From Alphaproteobacteria bacterium (GTDB taxonomy: Bacteria; Pseudomonadota; Alphaproteobacteria; SHVP01): 64,000 nt of DNA. Shown piece after piece: positions 38,486 through 47,369 of the stretch. The notes under the pieces are model-generated. The model had not been told where the DNA came from. It was given only the letters and a program-made list of their open reading frames with translations, and did no database searches. A program made the translations under genes and the position numbers. Location: contig JAVJOO010000005.1 of NCBI GenBank assembly GCA_040216735.1, positions 372,001-436,000 of the forward strand. The letters are read 5' to 3'. Within the stretch, counting starts at the first letter, position 1, and each line of letters opens with the position of its first letter.

Positions 38486-39283
38486 ATGACGACATTACGC
38501 GGCGGCGGCAACGCCGGCGATTCAATCGGCATTCGGATCGACGGGCTTTCGCTCGATTTCGGTGGCGTGCCGCTTTTTGAGCGGCTCACCGCGATCTTTC
38601 CTGCGGGCCAAACCAGTTGTCTGTTGGGTCCGAGCGGGGTCGGCAAGAGCACCCTGTTGCGGGCCATGGCCGGCTTGGTCGCCCCGAGCGCCGGGCAGAT
38701 TGCCGGCGGCGACGGCAAGCCGCTGGCCGGTCGGGCGGCCTATATGGATCAGTCGGATTTGCTGTTGCCGTGGTTGAGCGCCCGCGCCAACGTCACGCTC
38801 GGAGCGCGGTTGCGCGGGGCGCAGCCGGACGTCGCGGCCGCCGACGCCCTGCTCGCGTTGGTCGGGCTAAAGGGGCACGAAGCGAAAAGACCCGCGGCGC
38901 TGTCGGGGGGGATGCGCCAGCGCGTGGCCCTGGCCCGCACCTTGATGGAAGACCGCCCGGTCGTCTTTATGGACGAACCGTTTTCGGCGGTCGACGCCCT
39001 CACCCGGTTTCGCCTGCAAGACTTGGCCAGCACCGTCCTGCGCGGTCGAACGGTGGTGCTAGTGACCCACGATCCCCAGGAAGCGCTTCGACTGGGGCAC
39101 CGGATCTTTGTGCTGGCGGGGACGCCGGTGCGACTCGACGAATCGGCAATGCCCGAAGATCCGCCCCCCCGGGCACCGACGGCGGGCGACTTCCCGGCAC
39201 GCTATCGCTCACTAATGGATCAACTCGCCGCGGACCAACTCGCGACGGACAGCCTCGCCGGGGGCGAGGTCGGCGGGTCATGA
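38486..39283 (+). CDS. thiZ: thiamine-precursor ABC transporter ATP-binding protein ThiZ
   Basis: A 265-residue ATPase with Walker [10 protein letters not shown], the signature [14 protein letters not shown], Walker [14 protein letters not shown] and VTHDPQEAL. The NMT1-type partner and the TPP riboswitch place it in the ThiXYZ system, which imports a thiamine pyrimidine precursor. The start is at 38486; an in-frame codon at 38417 lies within the aptamer and is not the start. Confidence 0.9.
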   Translation: MTTLRGGGNAGDSIGIRIDGLSLDFGGVPLFERLTAIFPAGQTSCLLGPSGVGKSTLLRAMAGLVAPSAGQIAGGDGKPLAGRAAYMDQSDLLLPWLSARANVTLGARLRGAQPDVAAADALLALVGLKGHEAKRPAALSGGMRQRVALARTLMEDRPVVFMDEPFSAVDALTRFRLQDLASTVLRGRTVVLVTHDPQEALRLGHRIFVLAGTPVRLDESAMPEDPPPRAPTAGDFPARYRSLMDQLAADQLATDSLAGGEVGGS

Positions 39284-40053
39284 CCCGTATTGTTCGCATC
39301 GCGGTAACGGTGGCCGGCTTGATGGCCGTCTGGCAGGCGATCGTCTGGATATCGGGCGCACCGCCCTACCTGCTGCCGAGCCCGCTCGATACCGTGATCG
39401 CGCTGACCACACGCGCCGGACTGATTGCCGGGCACGCACTCGTCACGCTCTCAGAGATCGTCGCCGGGCTGATCCTGGGCACGGCATTGGGGGTCGTCAG
39501 TGCGGTGGTCATTGCCTCATTCCGGCCAGCTCGCCGATGGCTGATGCCCGTTCTGGTGACGAGCCAGGCCATTCCGGTCTTCGCGATTGCGCCGCTGTTG
39601 GTGCTGTGGCTCGGCTATGGGATGGCCTCGAAGGTCGGGATGGCGACGCTCATCATCTACTTTCCAGTGGCGTCGAGTTTTCTCGACGGGCTGCGCCGGA
39701 CCGAGACACGGTGGATCGACCTTGCCCACACGATGACCGGCGGGCCGCGCGCGCGCCCGTTCGCGGTGTTGCGCCACGTGCGACTGCCGGCCGCGCTGCC
39801 GGCGCTGGCGTCGGGCCTGCGGGTTGCCGCCGCTGTCGCGCCGATCGGCGCGGTCGTCGGCGAATGGGTCGGATCGGGTGCCGGGCTTGGCTATTTGATG
39901 TTGCAGGCCAACGCCCGGGTTCAAATCGATCTGATGTTCGCCGCGCTGCTGACCCTCGCGGCCCTCGCGGTCACGCTCTATTTCCTCGTCGACCTCGCGT
40001 TGCGCAAAGCCATTCCCTGGCAGCCCGACACGTTGCCCGAATCCGACCCCTAA
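39280..40053 (+). CDS. thiX: thiamine-precursor ABC transporter permease ThiX
   Basis: A 257-residue inner-membrane permease of the BPD family (SsuC/TauC-like), with about six helices and an EAA-type loop ([20 protein letters not shown]). It overlaps thiZ by ATGA and is followed by thiY after 12 bp. Confidence 0.9.
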   Translation: MTRIVRIAVTVAGLMAVWQAIVWISGAPPYLLPSPLDTVIALTTRAGLIAGHALVTLSEIVAGLILGTALGVVSAVVIASFRPARRWLMPVLVTSQAIPVFAIAPLLVLWLGYGMASKVGMATLIIYFPVASSFLDGLRRTETRWIDLAHTMTGGPRARPFAVLRHVRLPAALPALASGLRVAAAVAPIGAVVGEWVGSGAGLGYLMLQANARVQIDLMFAALLTLAALAVTLYFLVDLALRKAIPWQPDTLPESDP

Positions 40054-40065
40054 AGGAGACACGTC

Positions 40066-41010
40066 ATGAAAAGCCTTCGCCTCCTCGCGTTCCTCTTGAC
40101 CGCCCTCGTCGCCGCGCCCACCGCCCAAGCGGCCGAGCGCCTTACGGTGATGCTCGATTGGTTCATCAACCCCGATCACGCCCCACTTTATGTGGCGCTT
40201 GAACGAGGCTATTTCGCCGAGCAAGGGCTCGAGGTCGAATTCGTCCAACCGTCGGACCCGAACGATCCGCCCAAGCTGGTGGCGGCGGGCCGGGCCGATA
40301 TCGCAGTCTCGTATCAGCCCCAGCTGCATCTCCAGGTCGCCCAGGGATTGCCATTGCGACGGATAGCAACCCTTGTCGCCACGCCGCTCAATTCCCTGGT
40401 AGTGCTCGCCGACGGACCGATCCGCACCATCGCCGACCTCAAGGGTAAGAAAGTCGGATTTTCGGTGGGCGGCTTCGAGGACGCGCTGTTGGGCGCGATG
40501 CTGGAACGCCACGGGCTGTCGCTCGCAGACGTGACTCTGATCAACGTGAACTTTTCGCTGTCGCCGTCATTGATCAGCGGCCAGGTCGATGCGGTGATTG
40601 GCGCGTTCCGGAATTTCGAACTGAACCAGATGGAAATCCTGCAACGTCCGGGCCGGGCGTTCTACGTCGAAGAAGAAGGCGTCCCGGCGTATGACGAACT
40701 GATCCTGGTGGCGAGCGCCGAGCGGCTGGACGATCCTCGCCTCACCCGGTTCATCGCCGCGCTCGAACAGGGCGTGCAATACCTCGTCAACCATCCCGAA
40801 GAGAGCTGGCAGTTGTTCATCAAAGGGCGCGACGACTTGGACGACGACCTGAACCGACGCGCCTGGGCCGATACCTTGCCGCGCTTTGCCTTGCGGCCGG
40901 CGGCGTTGGATACCGGGCGCTACGCGCGTTTTGCCGAGTTTCTAAAAGAGCGCGGGATGTTAAGCGAGGTGTTGCCGACGGAACGCTACGCCGTGGAGTT
41001 GGTGCGTTAG
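40066..41010 (+). CDS. thiY: thiamine-precursor binding protein ThiY (NMT1/THI5-like)
   Basis: A 314-residue periplasmic binding protein. A signal peptide (MKSLRLLAFLLTALVAAPTAQA) is followed by the NMT1/THI5 domain: LDWFINPDHAPLYVALERGYFAEQGLEVE, DPPKLVAAGRADIAVSYQPQ. It likely binds formylaminopyrimidine or HMP. A TAAAGGAG ribosome-binding site precedes it. The gene ends overlap the cold-shock gene by 4 bp. Confidence 0.92.
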   Translation: MKSLRLLAFLLTALVAAPTAQAAERLTVMLDWFINPDHAPLYVALERGYFAEQGLEVEFVQPSDPNDPPKLVAAGRADIAVSYQPQLHLQVAQGLPLRRIATLVATPLNSLVVLADGPIRTIADLKGKKVGFSVGGFEDALLGAMLERHGLSLADVTLINVNFSLSPSLISGQVDAVIGAFRNFELNQMEILQRPGRAFYVEEEGVPAYDELILVASAERLDDPRLTRFIAALEQGVQYLVNHPEESWQLFIKGRDDLDDDLNRRAWADTLPRFALRPAALDTGRYARFAEFLKERGMLSEVLPTERYAVELVR

Positions 41011-41522
41011 CCTTCGATCAAGTCGATCTCTGCCACCTGCGGACCCTTGGGCCCCTGCCCGACCCGCACCCGCACCGATTGACCCGGCAGCAACTGCTCG
41101 ACGCCGACGCGGCGGAGCGTTTTGATGTGGACAAAAACATCCTCGGAGTCCTCGCCCTGGGTCACGAACCCGTAACCTTTTTCCGGGTTGAACCATTTCA
41201 CGGTGGCGACAAAGGCCTCGCCCTCGGGTTCGATCGCCGGCGGGCCGCTAGACTTCGAAGGCAGGGCGGTGGAGCGATCGACCTCGACCACTTCGATCGC
41301 CTGCCGGCCCTTGGGACCGTCGACGACGCGGCAGACCAGAGTCACCCCTTCCTCGACAATGTCGAAGCCGCCTTGCCGTAATGCTGAGAGGTGAACGAAC
41401 ACATCGCCGCCGCCATCAAGCGGCGTGACAAATCCAAACCCTTTGGAAATGTTAAACCACTTAACGGTGCCGCGAATCTCGTCACCGTTGCCGCGCCCCG
41501 AATCGGGGGAGCCGTCGACCAT
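41007..41522 (-). CDS. cold-shock protein with two CSD domains
   Basis: A 171-residue protein with two cold-shock domains. The first has GTVKWFNISKGFGFVTP with DVFVHLSAL, the second ATVKWFNPEKGYGFVTQ with DVFVHIKTL. Both keep the RNP1 (GFGFV/GYGFV) and RNP2 (VFVH) motifs. Two-CSD proteins are common in alphaproteobacteria and act as RNA chaperones. ATG at 41522 is used; a GTG lies just before it. Confidence 0.93.
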   Translation of the reverse strand: MVDGSPDSGRGNGDEIRGTVKWFNISKGFGFVTPLDGGGDVFVHLSALRQGGFDIVEEGVTLVCRVVDGPKGRQAIEVVEVDRSTALPSKSSGPPAIEPEGEAFVATVKWFNPEKGYGFVTQGEDSEDVFVHIKTLRRVGVEQLLPGQSVRVRVGQGPKGPQVAEIDLIEG

Positions 41523-41791
41523 CACTAAGGCCCTGTCAAATCAAAACCAATACCGAGCACTAAGTGCGCCCCTAAGTCGCTGTATTCTAGCCGGAATTCG
41601 CGCGCCTCCGAAAGAACGACTGAATGCCTAGATTAAAACCAGATTTATTCAATTGTTTCCATTACTTGTGGAGATAACCTAAACTCAGGCACTCAATCGG
41701 ATCGGACCCCCGGGGCTGGGATCAAGCGCCGCGGGCTTCGACCGGGACACTGTACATAGACCGACCGGCCGACGGTCGAGGGGGATCAGGC

Positions 41792-42265
41792 GTGTTTCGG
41801 GCGTTCAGTCTGGGAGTCTTTCTCACAGCCATTTGGTTGCTCCTGTCGGGGCACTACACACCCTTGATTCTCGCCTTTGGCGTTGGCTCGGTCGTTTTTG
41901 TCGTGTGGCTAGCCCGTCGCATGGATGTCGTCGATCACGAAGGCCATCCCGTTCAACTGACCGCCGCAGCGCCACGATTTTGGTTGTGGCTCGGGTGGCA
42001 GATCGTGGTGTCGAACATCGCCGTCGCCCGTGCAGTCCTAGCGCCACGCCTGTCGATCGATCCGCGCATGATCGAGGTTGACGCGCCCCAGGGCCACGAC
42101 CTCGGCCGCGTAACCTTTGCCAACGCGATCACGCTCACCCCTGGGACCGTATCGGTACGCGTCACCGACGGCGGGCGCATCTTGGTCCATGCGCTGACCG
42201 CCGCATCGGCCGATGATCTCGCCAGCGGCGACATGGCCCGGCGTACAACGCGGATGACCGGCTGA
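41792..42265 (+). CDS. mrpE: Mrp/Mbh-type antiporter subunit E
   Basis: A 157-residue membrane protein of the MnhE/MrpE family: FSLGVFLTAIWLLLSGHYTPLILAFG, then NIAVARAVLAPRLSIDPRMIEV and the FANAITLTPGTVSVRV block that is the family signature. GTG start at 41792 after GAGGGGGATCAGG. It is the first gene of a ten-gene operon. The 269 bp upstream hold an AT-rich stretch at about 41630-41690 where a promoter is likely. Confidence 0.93.
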   Translation: MFRAFSLGVFLTAIWLLLSGHYTPLILAFGVGSVVFVVWLARRMDVVDHEGHPVQLTAAAPRFWLWLGWQIVVSNIAVARAVLAPRLSIDPRMIEVDAPQGHDLGRVTFANAITLTPGTVSVRVTDGGRILVHALTAASADDLASGDMARRTTRMTG

Positions 42266-42540
42266 TGTTCTTTACCGCCGCCGTCGGGATTATTGCGACC
42301 ATGACGCTGGCGCTCATTCGCGCGCTGGAGGGGCCGACGACCTTCGACCGTATCCTGGCGCTGAATATGGTCGGCACCAAAACGACGCTGTTGATCACCG
42401 TACTCGGATTTCTCACCGACCGCCCCGACTTCCTCGACATTGCGTTGATCTACGCGCTGATGAACTTCATCGGCGCGATTGCGGTCCTGCGCTACACCCA
42501 GTACGGCGACTTCTCCTCCGAGCGGAACGAAGGGCCATGA
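42265..42540 (+). CDS. mrpF: Mrp/Mbh-type antiporter subunit F
   Basis: A 91-residue membrane protein with three predicted helices and the MnhF block LALIRALEGPTTFDRILALNMVGT. It overlaps mrpE and mrpG by 1 and 4 bp. Confidence 0.92.
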   Translation: MFFTAAVGIIATMTLALIRALEGPTTFDRILALNMVGTKTTLLITVLGFLTDRPDFLDIALIYALMNFIGAIAVLRYTQYGDFSSERNEGP

Positions 42541-42863
42541 TCGCGACGGCGCTCGATATCCTCAGTTGGCTTCTCATTCTGGGCGGCGCCGCCTTCAGTA
42601 TTGTCGGCGCAATCGGATTACTGCGGTTTCCCGATTTCTACACGCGGCTCCATGCAGCCGGCATTACAGACACACTGGGGGCTTGGATGATCCTGGGCGG
42701 TGCGATCCTGCAAGTCGATAGCTGGCTGGTAGCCGTCAAAATCGCGTTCATCGCATTGTTTCTGTTCTTCACCAGCCCCACCGCGACGCATGCCTTGGCG
42801 CGCGCGGCGTTGGCCAGCGGGTTGAAGCCATGGTCGCGCACCGCGGAGAAACGGGAACCGTGA
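42537..42863 (+). CDS. mrpG: Mrp/Mbh-type antiporter subunit G
   Basis: A 108-residue MnhG-family membrane protein with GLLRFPDFYTRLHAAGITDTLGAWMILGG as signature. It overlaps mrpF by ATGA. Confidence 0.92.
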   Translation: MIATALDILSWLLILGGAAFSIVGAIGLLRFPDFYTRLHAAGITDTLGAWMILGGAILQVDSWLVAVKIAFIALFLFFTSPTATHALARAALASGLKPWSRTAEKREP

Positions 42864-43426
42864 TCCTCGGCATCGACATCGCCCTGCTGGTTTTGCTCGC
42901 CGTCGTCGGGATCGCGATCATTCGTCTGCGCAACCTGTTCGCGGTAACGATGTTGTCGGGCATTTACAGCCTACTGCTTGCCTGCGTCTTCGTCCTGCTG
43001 GACGCGGTCGATGTCGCATTCACCGAAGCCGCAGTCGGCGCCGGCATTTCGACAGTTTTAATGCTGAGCGTCCTGGCGTTGACAAAGAGCCGCGAACGGA
43101 TTCCCGTGACCACGCCGCTTCTGCCGTTGGTCACGGTCTTGGTCACCGGCGGTTTGCTGATTTACGGCACGTGGGACTTACCCGCTTTCGGCGATCCTAA
43201 CGCACCGGTCCACCAACATGTCGCACCGGCTTACCTTGCCGAAGCCGAACATCAAACGGGTGTCCCGAACGTAGTGACCGCCGTGCTCGCGAGCTACCGC
43301 GGCTATGACACTTTGGGCGAAGTCACCGTCATCTTTACCGCCGGGATCGGCGTGTTGCTGTTGTTGTCGGGCGGCTACCGGCGGCGGCGCAAAGAGGACG
43401 AGCCGGACAGCAGGGGCCGCCCGTGA
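42860..43426 (+). CDS. DUF4040 antiporter subunit (MbhD/E-like, MrpA C-terminal type)
   Basis: A 188-residue membrane protein. The first half is the MbhD-type DUF4040 domain (AVVGIAIIRLRNLFAVTMLSGIYSLLLACVF), with AFTEAAVGAGISTVLMLSVLAL; the second half resembles MbhE. In Mrp antiporters this module is the C-terminal part of MrpA. The GTG start at 42860 overlaps the mrpG stop (GTGA); an earlier ATG at 42830 is possible but lies within mrpG. Confidence 0.87.
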   Translation: MILGIDIALLVLLAVVGIAIIRLRNLFAVTMLSGIYSLLLACVFVLLDAVDVAFTEAAVGAGISTVLMLSVLALTKSRERIPVTTPLLPLVTVLVTGGLLIYGTWDLPAFGDPNAPVHQHVAPAYLAEAEHQTGVPNVVTAVLASYRGYDTLGEVTVIFTAGIGVLLLLSGGYRRRRKEDEPDSRGRP

Positions 43427-43839
43427 AAAATAACGTCATTGCCCGCGTTGTCGCCAAGCTGACGATCCCCGGTATCCTGCTGTTCGCGCTCTACGTCCAA
43501 TTTCACGGCGACTACGGCCCCGGCGGCGGTTTCCAGGCCGGGGTCATCTTCGGCGCCGGATTTATTCTGTACGGGATGGTCTTCGGGTTGGAGAACCTGC
43601 GCAAGGTCGTCCCGCCGCAGGTCACGACGACGGCCATTGCGGTCGGCGTCCTGCTTTATGGCGGGGTGGGGATCGTCTCCGAACTGCTCGGGGCCAACTA
43701 CCTCGACTATAGCGCGCTCGCACCCGACCCCCACGACGGCCAGCACATCGGCATCATCGTGGTCGAACTCGGTGTCGGGATCACCGTTGCCGCCGTCATG
43801 ATGACGATCTTTACGGCCTTCGCAGGGCGGCAGCGTTAG
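43423..43839 (+). CDS. mrpB: Mrp/Mbh-type antiporter subunit B
   Basis: A 138-residue MnhB-family membrane protein: IPGILLFALYVQFHGDYGPGGGFQAGVIFGAGFILYGM is the family signature. GTG start overlapping the previous stop (GTGA). Confidence 0.93.
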   Translation: MKNNVIARVVAKLTIPGILLFALYVQFHGDYGPGGGFQAGVIFGAGFILYGMVFGLENLRKVVPPQVTTTAIAVGVLLYGGVGIVSELLGANYLDYSALAPDPHDGQHIGIIVVELGVGITVAAVMMTIFTAFAGRQR

Positions 43840-43842
43840 ACC

Positions 43843-44196
43843 ATGGAACTCCTCGGACACTTCAATTATTGGATCGTCGTCGTCCTGATGATGATCGGTT
43901 TCTACGCGCTGATCGCGCGGGGCAACTTGATCAAAAAAATCGTTGGCTTGAACATCTTCCAAGCCTCGGTGTTCCTGCTTTACATCAGCCTCGGCAAGGT
44001 GACCGGCGGGTCGGCGCCGATTATCGCCAAAGGCGTCACGATCTATTCCAACCCCCTGCCCCATGTGTTGATTCTCACGGCAATCGTCGTCGGCATCGCA
44101 ACGACAGCGCTCGGTCTCGCGCTGGTCGTGCGCATCCACGAGAGTTACGGCACGATCGAAGAGAACGAGATCGCCCGCATGGACGGCGAAGAATGA
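43843..44196 (+). CDS. mrpC: Mrp/Mbh-type antiporter subunit C (NuoK-like)
   Basis: A 117-residue membrane protein with three helices, MnhC/NuoK type: KKIVGLNIFQASVFLLYI and NPLPHVLILTAIVVGIATTALGLALVVRI. It overlaps the next gene by ATGA. Confidence 0.93.
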   Translation: MELLGHFNYWIVVVLMMIGFYALIARGNLIKKIVGLNIFQASVFLLYISLGKVTGGSAPIIAKGVTIYSNPLPHVLILTAIVVGIATTALGLALVVRIHESYGTIEENEIARMDGEE

Positions 44197-45668
44197 TCGG
44201 GCAATTCCCGGCGCTTCAGGTCGTCATTCCGTTATTGGGCGCGCCGCTGTGCATCATCTTGCGGCGCGGGGCGCTGCCCTGGGTGGTCGCGGTCTTGATC
44301 AGTTGGACGGCGCTGTTCATGGCGGCAGCATTGCTGCATCAAGTCGGCGACGGCGAGATCGTCTCCTATGCGATTGGCGGCTGGCTCGCACCGCTCGGGA
44401 TCGAGTACCGCATCGACACGCTCAACGCGTTCATGCTGTTGCTGGTCTCGGGGACCGCCAGCGTCGTTCTGCCGTTTGCCTACAAGAGCGTCGCCAAGGA
44501 GATCCCGGAAGACCGCCACTATTTGTTCTATAGCGGATTCCTGTTGATGCTGACCGGCTTGCTCGGAATGGCGATCACCGGTGACGCCTTCAACGTGTTC
44601 GTCTTTATCGAGATTTCGTCGTTGTCTTCCTACGCAATGATTGCGATGGGCCGTGACCGCAGGGCGCTGTCGGCGGCATTTACCTATTTGGTGCTGGGCA
44701 CCGTGGGTGCGACGTTCTTCCTGATCGGGGTCGGTTTGATTTACGCCGTCACCGGCACGCTGAACATGGCCGATCTGGCCGAACGGCTGCCGGCGCTTTA
44801 CCAAAGCCGGACGGTACTCGCGGCCTTTGCCTTCCTGTCAGTCGGTATCTTGCTCAAGCTCGCGTTGTTCCCGCTGCATCTGTGGCTGCCGAACGCCTAC
44901 ACCTATGCGCCGTCAGTGGTGACCGCATTTCTTGCAGCCACGGCCACCAAGGTCGCGATCTACCTGCTGCTGCGCTTCGGGTACACGGTGTTCGGCGCGG
45001 AGTTCGTGTTCAACATCATTCCGGCATCGGAAGTGCTTCTGGCCTTGGCGCTCGCGGGGGTCGTCGTGGCATCCTTCGTCGCGATCTTTCAGACCGACGT
45101 AAAGCGTTTGCTCGCCTATTCCAGCGTCGCCCAGGTCGGTTACATCATCCTGGGCATCAGCTACGCCAACGTCACCGGCCTGACGGCGTCGATCGCCCAC
45201 ATCTTCAACCATGCCGTGACCAAGGGCGCGCTGTTCTTGGCGATGGGGTGCGTGGCCTACGCGGCGGGGAACTGCCGACTTGACGGTTTCGCGGGCCTCG
45301 GCAAGCGCATGCCGTTGACGATGGCAGCCTTCGTGATCGCCGGTTTGAGTTTGATCGGCGTGCCATTGACCGCCGGGTTCGTCAGCAAATGGTACTTGGT
45401 TCTGGGCGCAATCGAAAAGGGCTGGTGGCCTGTTGCGGTGGTCGTGCTCGCGACCTCGCTGCTGGCGGCGGTGTACGTATGGCGGGTGGTCGAGTTGGCC
45501 TATTTCCGGGACCCGCCCGCAGATTCGCCGCCCGTCGCCGATCCGCCCCTGATGCTCCTGGTACCGACCTGGCTGCTGACCGCGGCGTGCGTCTATTTCG
45601 GGATCGAGACCTCGCTGACGGTGGGGTTCGCCGAAGGGGCCGCGATGCAATTGATGGGCGGACGCTGA
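44193..45668 (+). CDS. mrpD: MrpD-like proton-translocating antiporter subunit 1
   Basis: A 491-residue, roughly 14-helix membrane protein of the NuoL/M/N-MrpD family. The key helix-5 Glu is E140 (NVFVFIEISSLSSY) and the helix-7 Lys is K222 (ILLKLALFPLHLWLP). FQTDVKRLLAYSSVAQVGYI and GFVSKWYLVLGA follow. The start at 44193 overlaps mrpC; a longer in-frame reading begins inside mrpC. Confidence 0.93.
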   Translation: MIGQFPALQVVIPLLGAPLCIILRRGALPWVVAVLISWTALFMAAALLHQVGDGEIVSYAIGGWLAPLGIEYRIDTLNAFMLLLVSGTASVVLPFAYKSVAKEIPEDRHYLFYSGFLLMLTGLLGMAITGDAFNVFVFIEISSLSSYAMIAMGRDRRALSAAFTYLVLGTVGATFFLIGVGLIYAVTGTLNMADLAERLPALYQSRTVLAAFAFLSVGILLKLALFPLHLWLPNAYTYAPSVVTAFLAATATKVAIYLLLRFGYTVFGAEFVFNIIPASEVLLALALAGVVVASFVAIFQTDVKRLLAYSSVAQVGYIILGISYANVTGLTASIAHIFNHAVTKGALFLAMGCVAYAAGNCRLDGFAGLGKRMPLTMAAFVIAGLSLIGVPLTAGFVSKWYLVLGAIEKGWWPVAVVVLATSLLAAVYVWRVVELAYFRDPPADSPPVADPPLMLLVPTWLLTAACVYFGIETSLTVGFAEGAAMQLMGGR

Positions 45669-45669
45669 G

Positions 45670-47133
45670 ATGACGGCCGAAACCCTGATGATCCTCACGC
45701 TGGCGGTACCGCTTGCCGGTGCTGCGGTAATTTCCCAGTTGGGGCGCTGGCCGAACGTCCGCGAGGCAGCCACCTTGCTCACCGCCACCGCCCTTTTTGC
45801 GATCAACATCGCCTTGGCTGCCGACGTCCTGCACGGCGCGCGACCGGAAGTGATTCTCGCCGGGCTCATCCCGGGCGCACCGATCGTCCTGGGTGCCGAA
45901 CCGTTGGGGGTGATCTTCGGGCTGGTCGCGAGTTGCCTGTGGATCGTCACGTCGATCTACGCGATCGGGTACATGCGGGGCAAACACGAAGCCAACCAAA
46001 CCCGCTTCTACACGTTCTTTGCCATTGCCTTGGCCAGCACGATGGGGGTCGCCTATGCGGGCAATCTGATCACGTTGTTCATTTTCTACGAAGCGCTGTC
46101 GCTGTCGACCTATCCGCTGGTGACCCACCACAACGACGACGCGGCGCGGCGCGGCGGGCGCACCTATCTCGGCATCCTGCTGAGCACCTCGATCGGGTTC
46201 TTCCTCTTCGGCGTGCTGTGGGTTTGGCACGAAGCAGGCACCCTCGCGTTCACGCCGGGCGGCGTTTTCGCCAGCCAAACCAGCACTACGGTTCTCGCGG
46301 CGATGCTGGCGCTGTTCGTCTTCGGGATCGGCAAGGCCGGGGTGATGCCGTTCCATCGCTGGCTGCCCGCGGCGATGGTGGCCCCCACACCGGTGAGCGC
46401 CCTGCTCCATGCCGTTGCCGTCGTGAAGGCCGGTGTGTTTTCGGTGGTGAAGGTCACCTACTACACGTTCGGCATCGACCTGCTGTCGTCGACCGGTGCG
46501 AGCACGTTCTTTCTTTGGGTTGCGGCCGCGACGATCTTAATCGCCTCGATCATCGCATTGCGCCAGGACAACCTTAAACGCCGCCTCGCCTATTCGACGG
46601 TCAGTCAGCTTTCCTACATTGTCATGGCGGCGATGCTGGCTAACTCGGCGGGGATCGTCGGCGGGGCATTGCATATCGCCTCCCACGCCTTTGGCAAGAT
46701 CACGTTGTTCTTTTGCGCTGGGGCGATCTACGTCGCGTCGAGCAAAACCACCGTCAGTCAGCTCAAGGGAATCGGACGCACGATGCCCTGGACGATGACG
46801 TTCTTCGCGATCGGGGCGTTCTCCATCATCGGGTTGCCACCGACCGCGGGCTTCGTCAGCAAATGGTACATCGTGCTGGGCGCGATCCAGGCCGAACAGC
46901 CCCTGATGGTCGTGGTTCTGATCGTCAGTACGCTGCTTAGCGCCGCCTACCTGCTACCGATCGTCTATGCGGCATTCTTTCAGGCCCCCGAGGTTTCCGG
47001 GCCGCCGACCCACGGAGAGGCGCCGCTGCCGATTCTGATCGCGCTCGGCGCGTCTGTGGCACTGACCTTCGCAATGTTCTTGTTCGCCCAACCGGCCCTG
47101 CGGGTCGCCGCTGAAATCGTCGGGGGTTTCTGA
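45670..47133 (+). CDS. MrpD-like antiporter subunit 2
   Basis: A 487-residue member of the same family. Helix-5 Glu E141 (ITLFIFYEALSLSTYPLV) and helix-7 Lys K222 (GIGKAGVMPFHRWLPAAM) are kept, followed by LKRRLAYSTVSQLSYIVMAAML. It differs from subunit 1 enough to be a separate subunit, not a recent duplicate. It starts 1 bp after the first subunit gene. Confidence 0.92.
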   Translation: MTAETLMILTLAVPLAGAAVISQLGRWPNVREAATLLTATALFAINIALAADVLHGARPEVILAGLIPGAPIVLGAEPLGVIFGLVASCLWIVTSIYAIGYMRGKHEANQTRFYTFFAIALASTMGVAYAGNLITLFIFYEALSLSTYPLVTHHNDDAARRGGRTYLGILLSTSIGFFLFGVLWVWHEAGTLAFTPGGVFASQTSTTVLAAMLALFVFGIGKAGVMPFHRWLPAAMVAPTPVSALLHAVAVVKAGVFSVVKVTYYTFGIDLLSSTGASTFFLWVAAATILIASIIALRQDNLKRRLAYSTVSQLSYIVMAAMLANSAGIVGGALHIASHAFGKITLFFCAGAIYVASSKTTVSQLKGIGRTMPWTMTFFAIGAFSIIGLPPTAGFVSKWYIVLGAIQAEQPLMVVVLIVSTLLSAAYLLPIVYAAFFQAPEVSGPPTHGEAPLPILIALGASVALTFAMFLFAQPALRVAAEIVGGF

Positions 47134-47369
47134 TGGAAAAGCATTGGCTGGTCCGTCCTAAAACGATCCGGTTGCTGTGGATCGCCATGTACGCGGTTCT
47201 GGCAGTGACCGTCCTGTTGCAAATCGTCTTCCACGTGCACGGGGAGTTTGGGGTAGACGAAGCGTTCGGGTTCAACGCCTGGTACGGTCTTGGGGCCTGC
47301 GCGCTAATGGTCGTCGGCGCCAAGATACTGGGCACCGCGATCAAGCGGAAGGACAACTATTATGATTAG
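47133..47369 (+). CDS. small membrane protein of the antiporter operon
   Basis: A 78-residue protein with two hydrophobic helices (about residues 15-34 and 48-66) and a basic C-terminus (IKRKDNYYD). It matches no family I recognise, but it overlaps the genes on both sides (TGATG and 8 bp), so it is probably an accessory subunit that assembles the complex. Confidence 0.8.
   Translation: MEKHWLVRPKTIRLLWIAMYAVLAVTVLLQIVFHVHGEFGVDEAFGFNAWYGLGACALMVVGAKILGTAIKRKDNYYD

Noticed and set aside
43869-44192. N-terminal extension of the first MrpD-like subunit
   Set aside because: It overlaps mrpC in another frame; the ATGA-coupled start at 44193 gives a normal first membrane helix.
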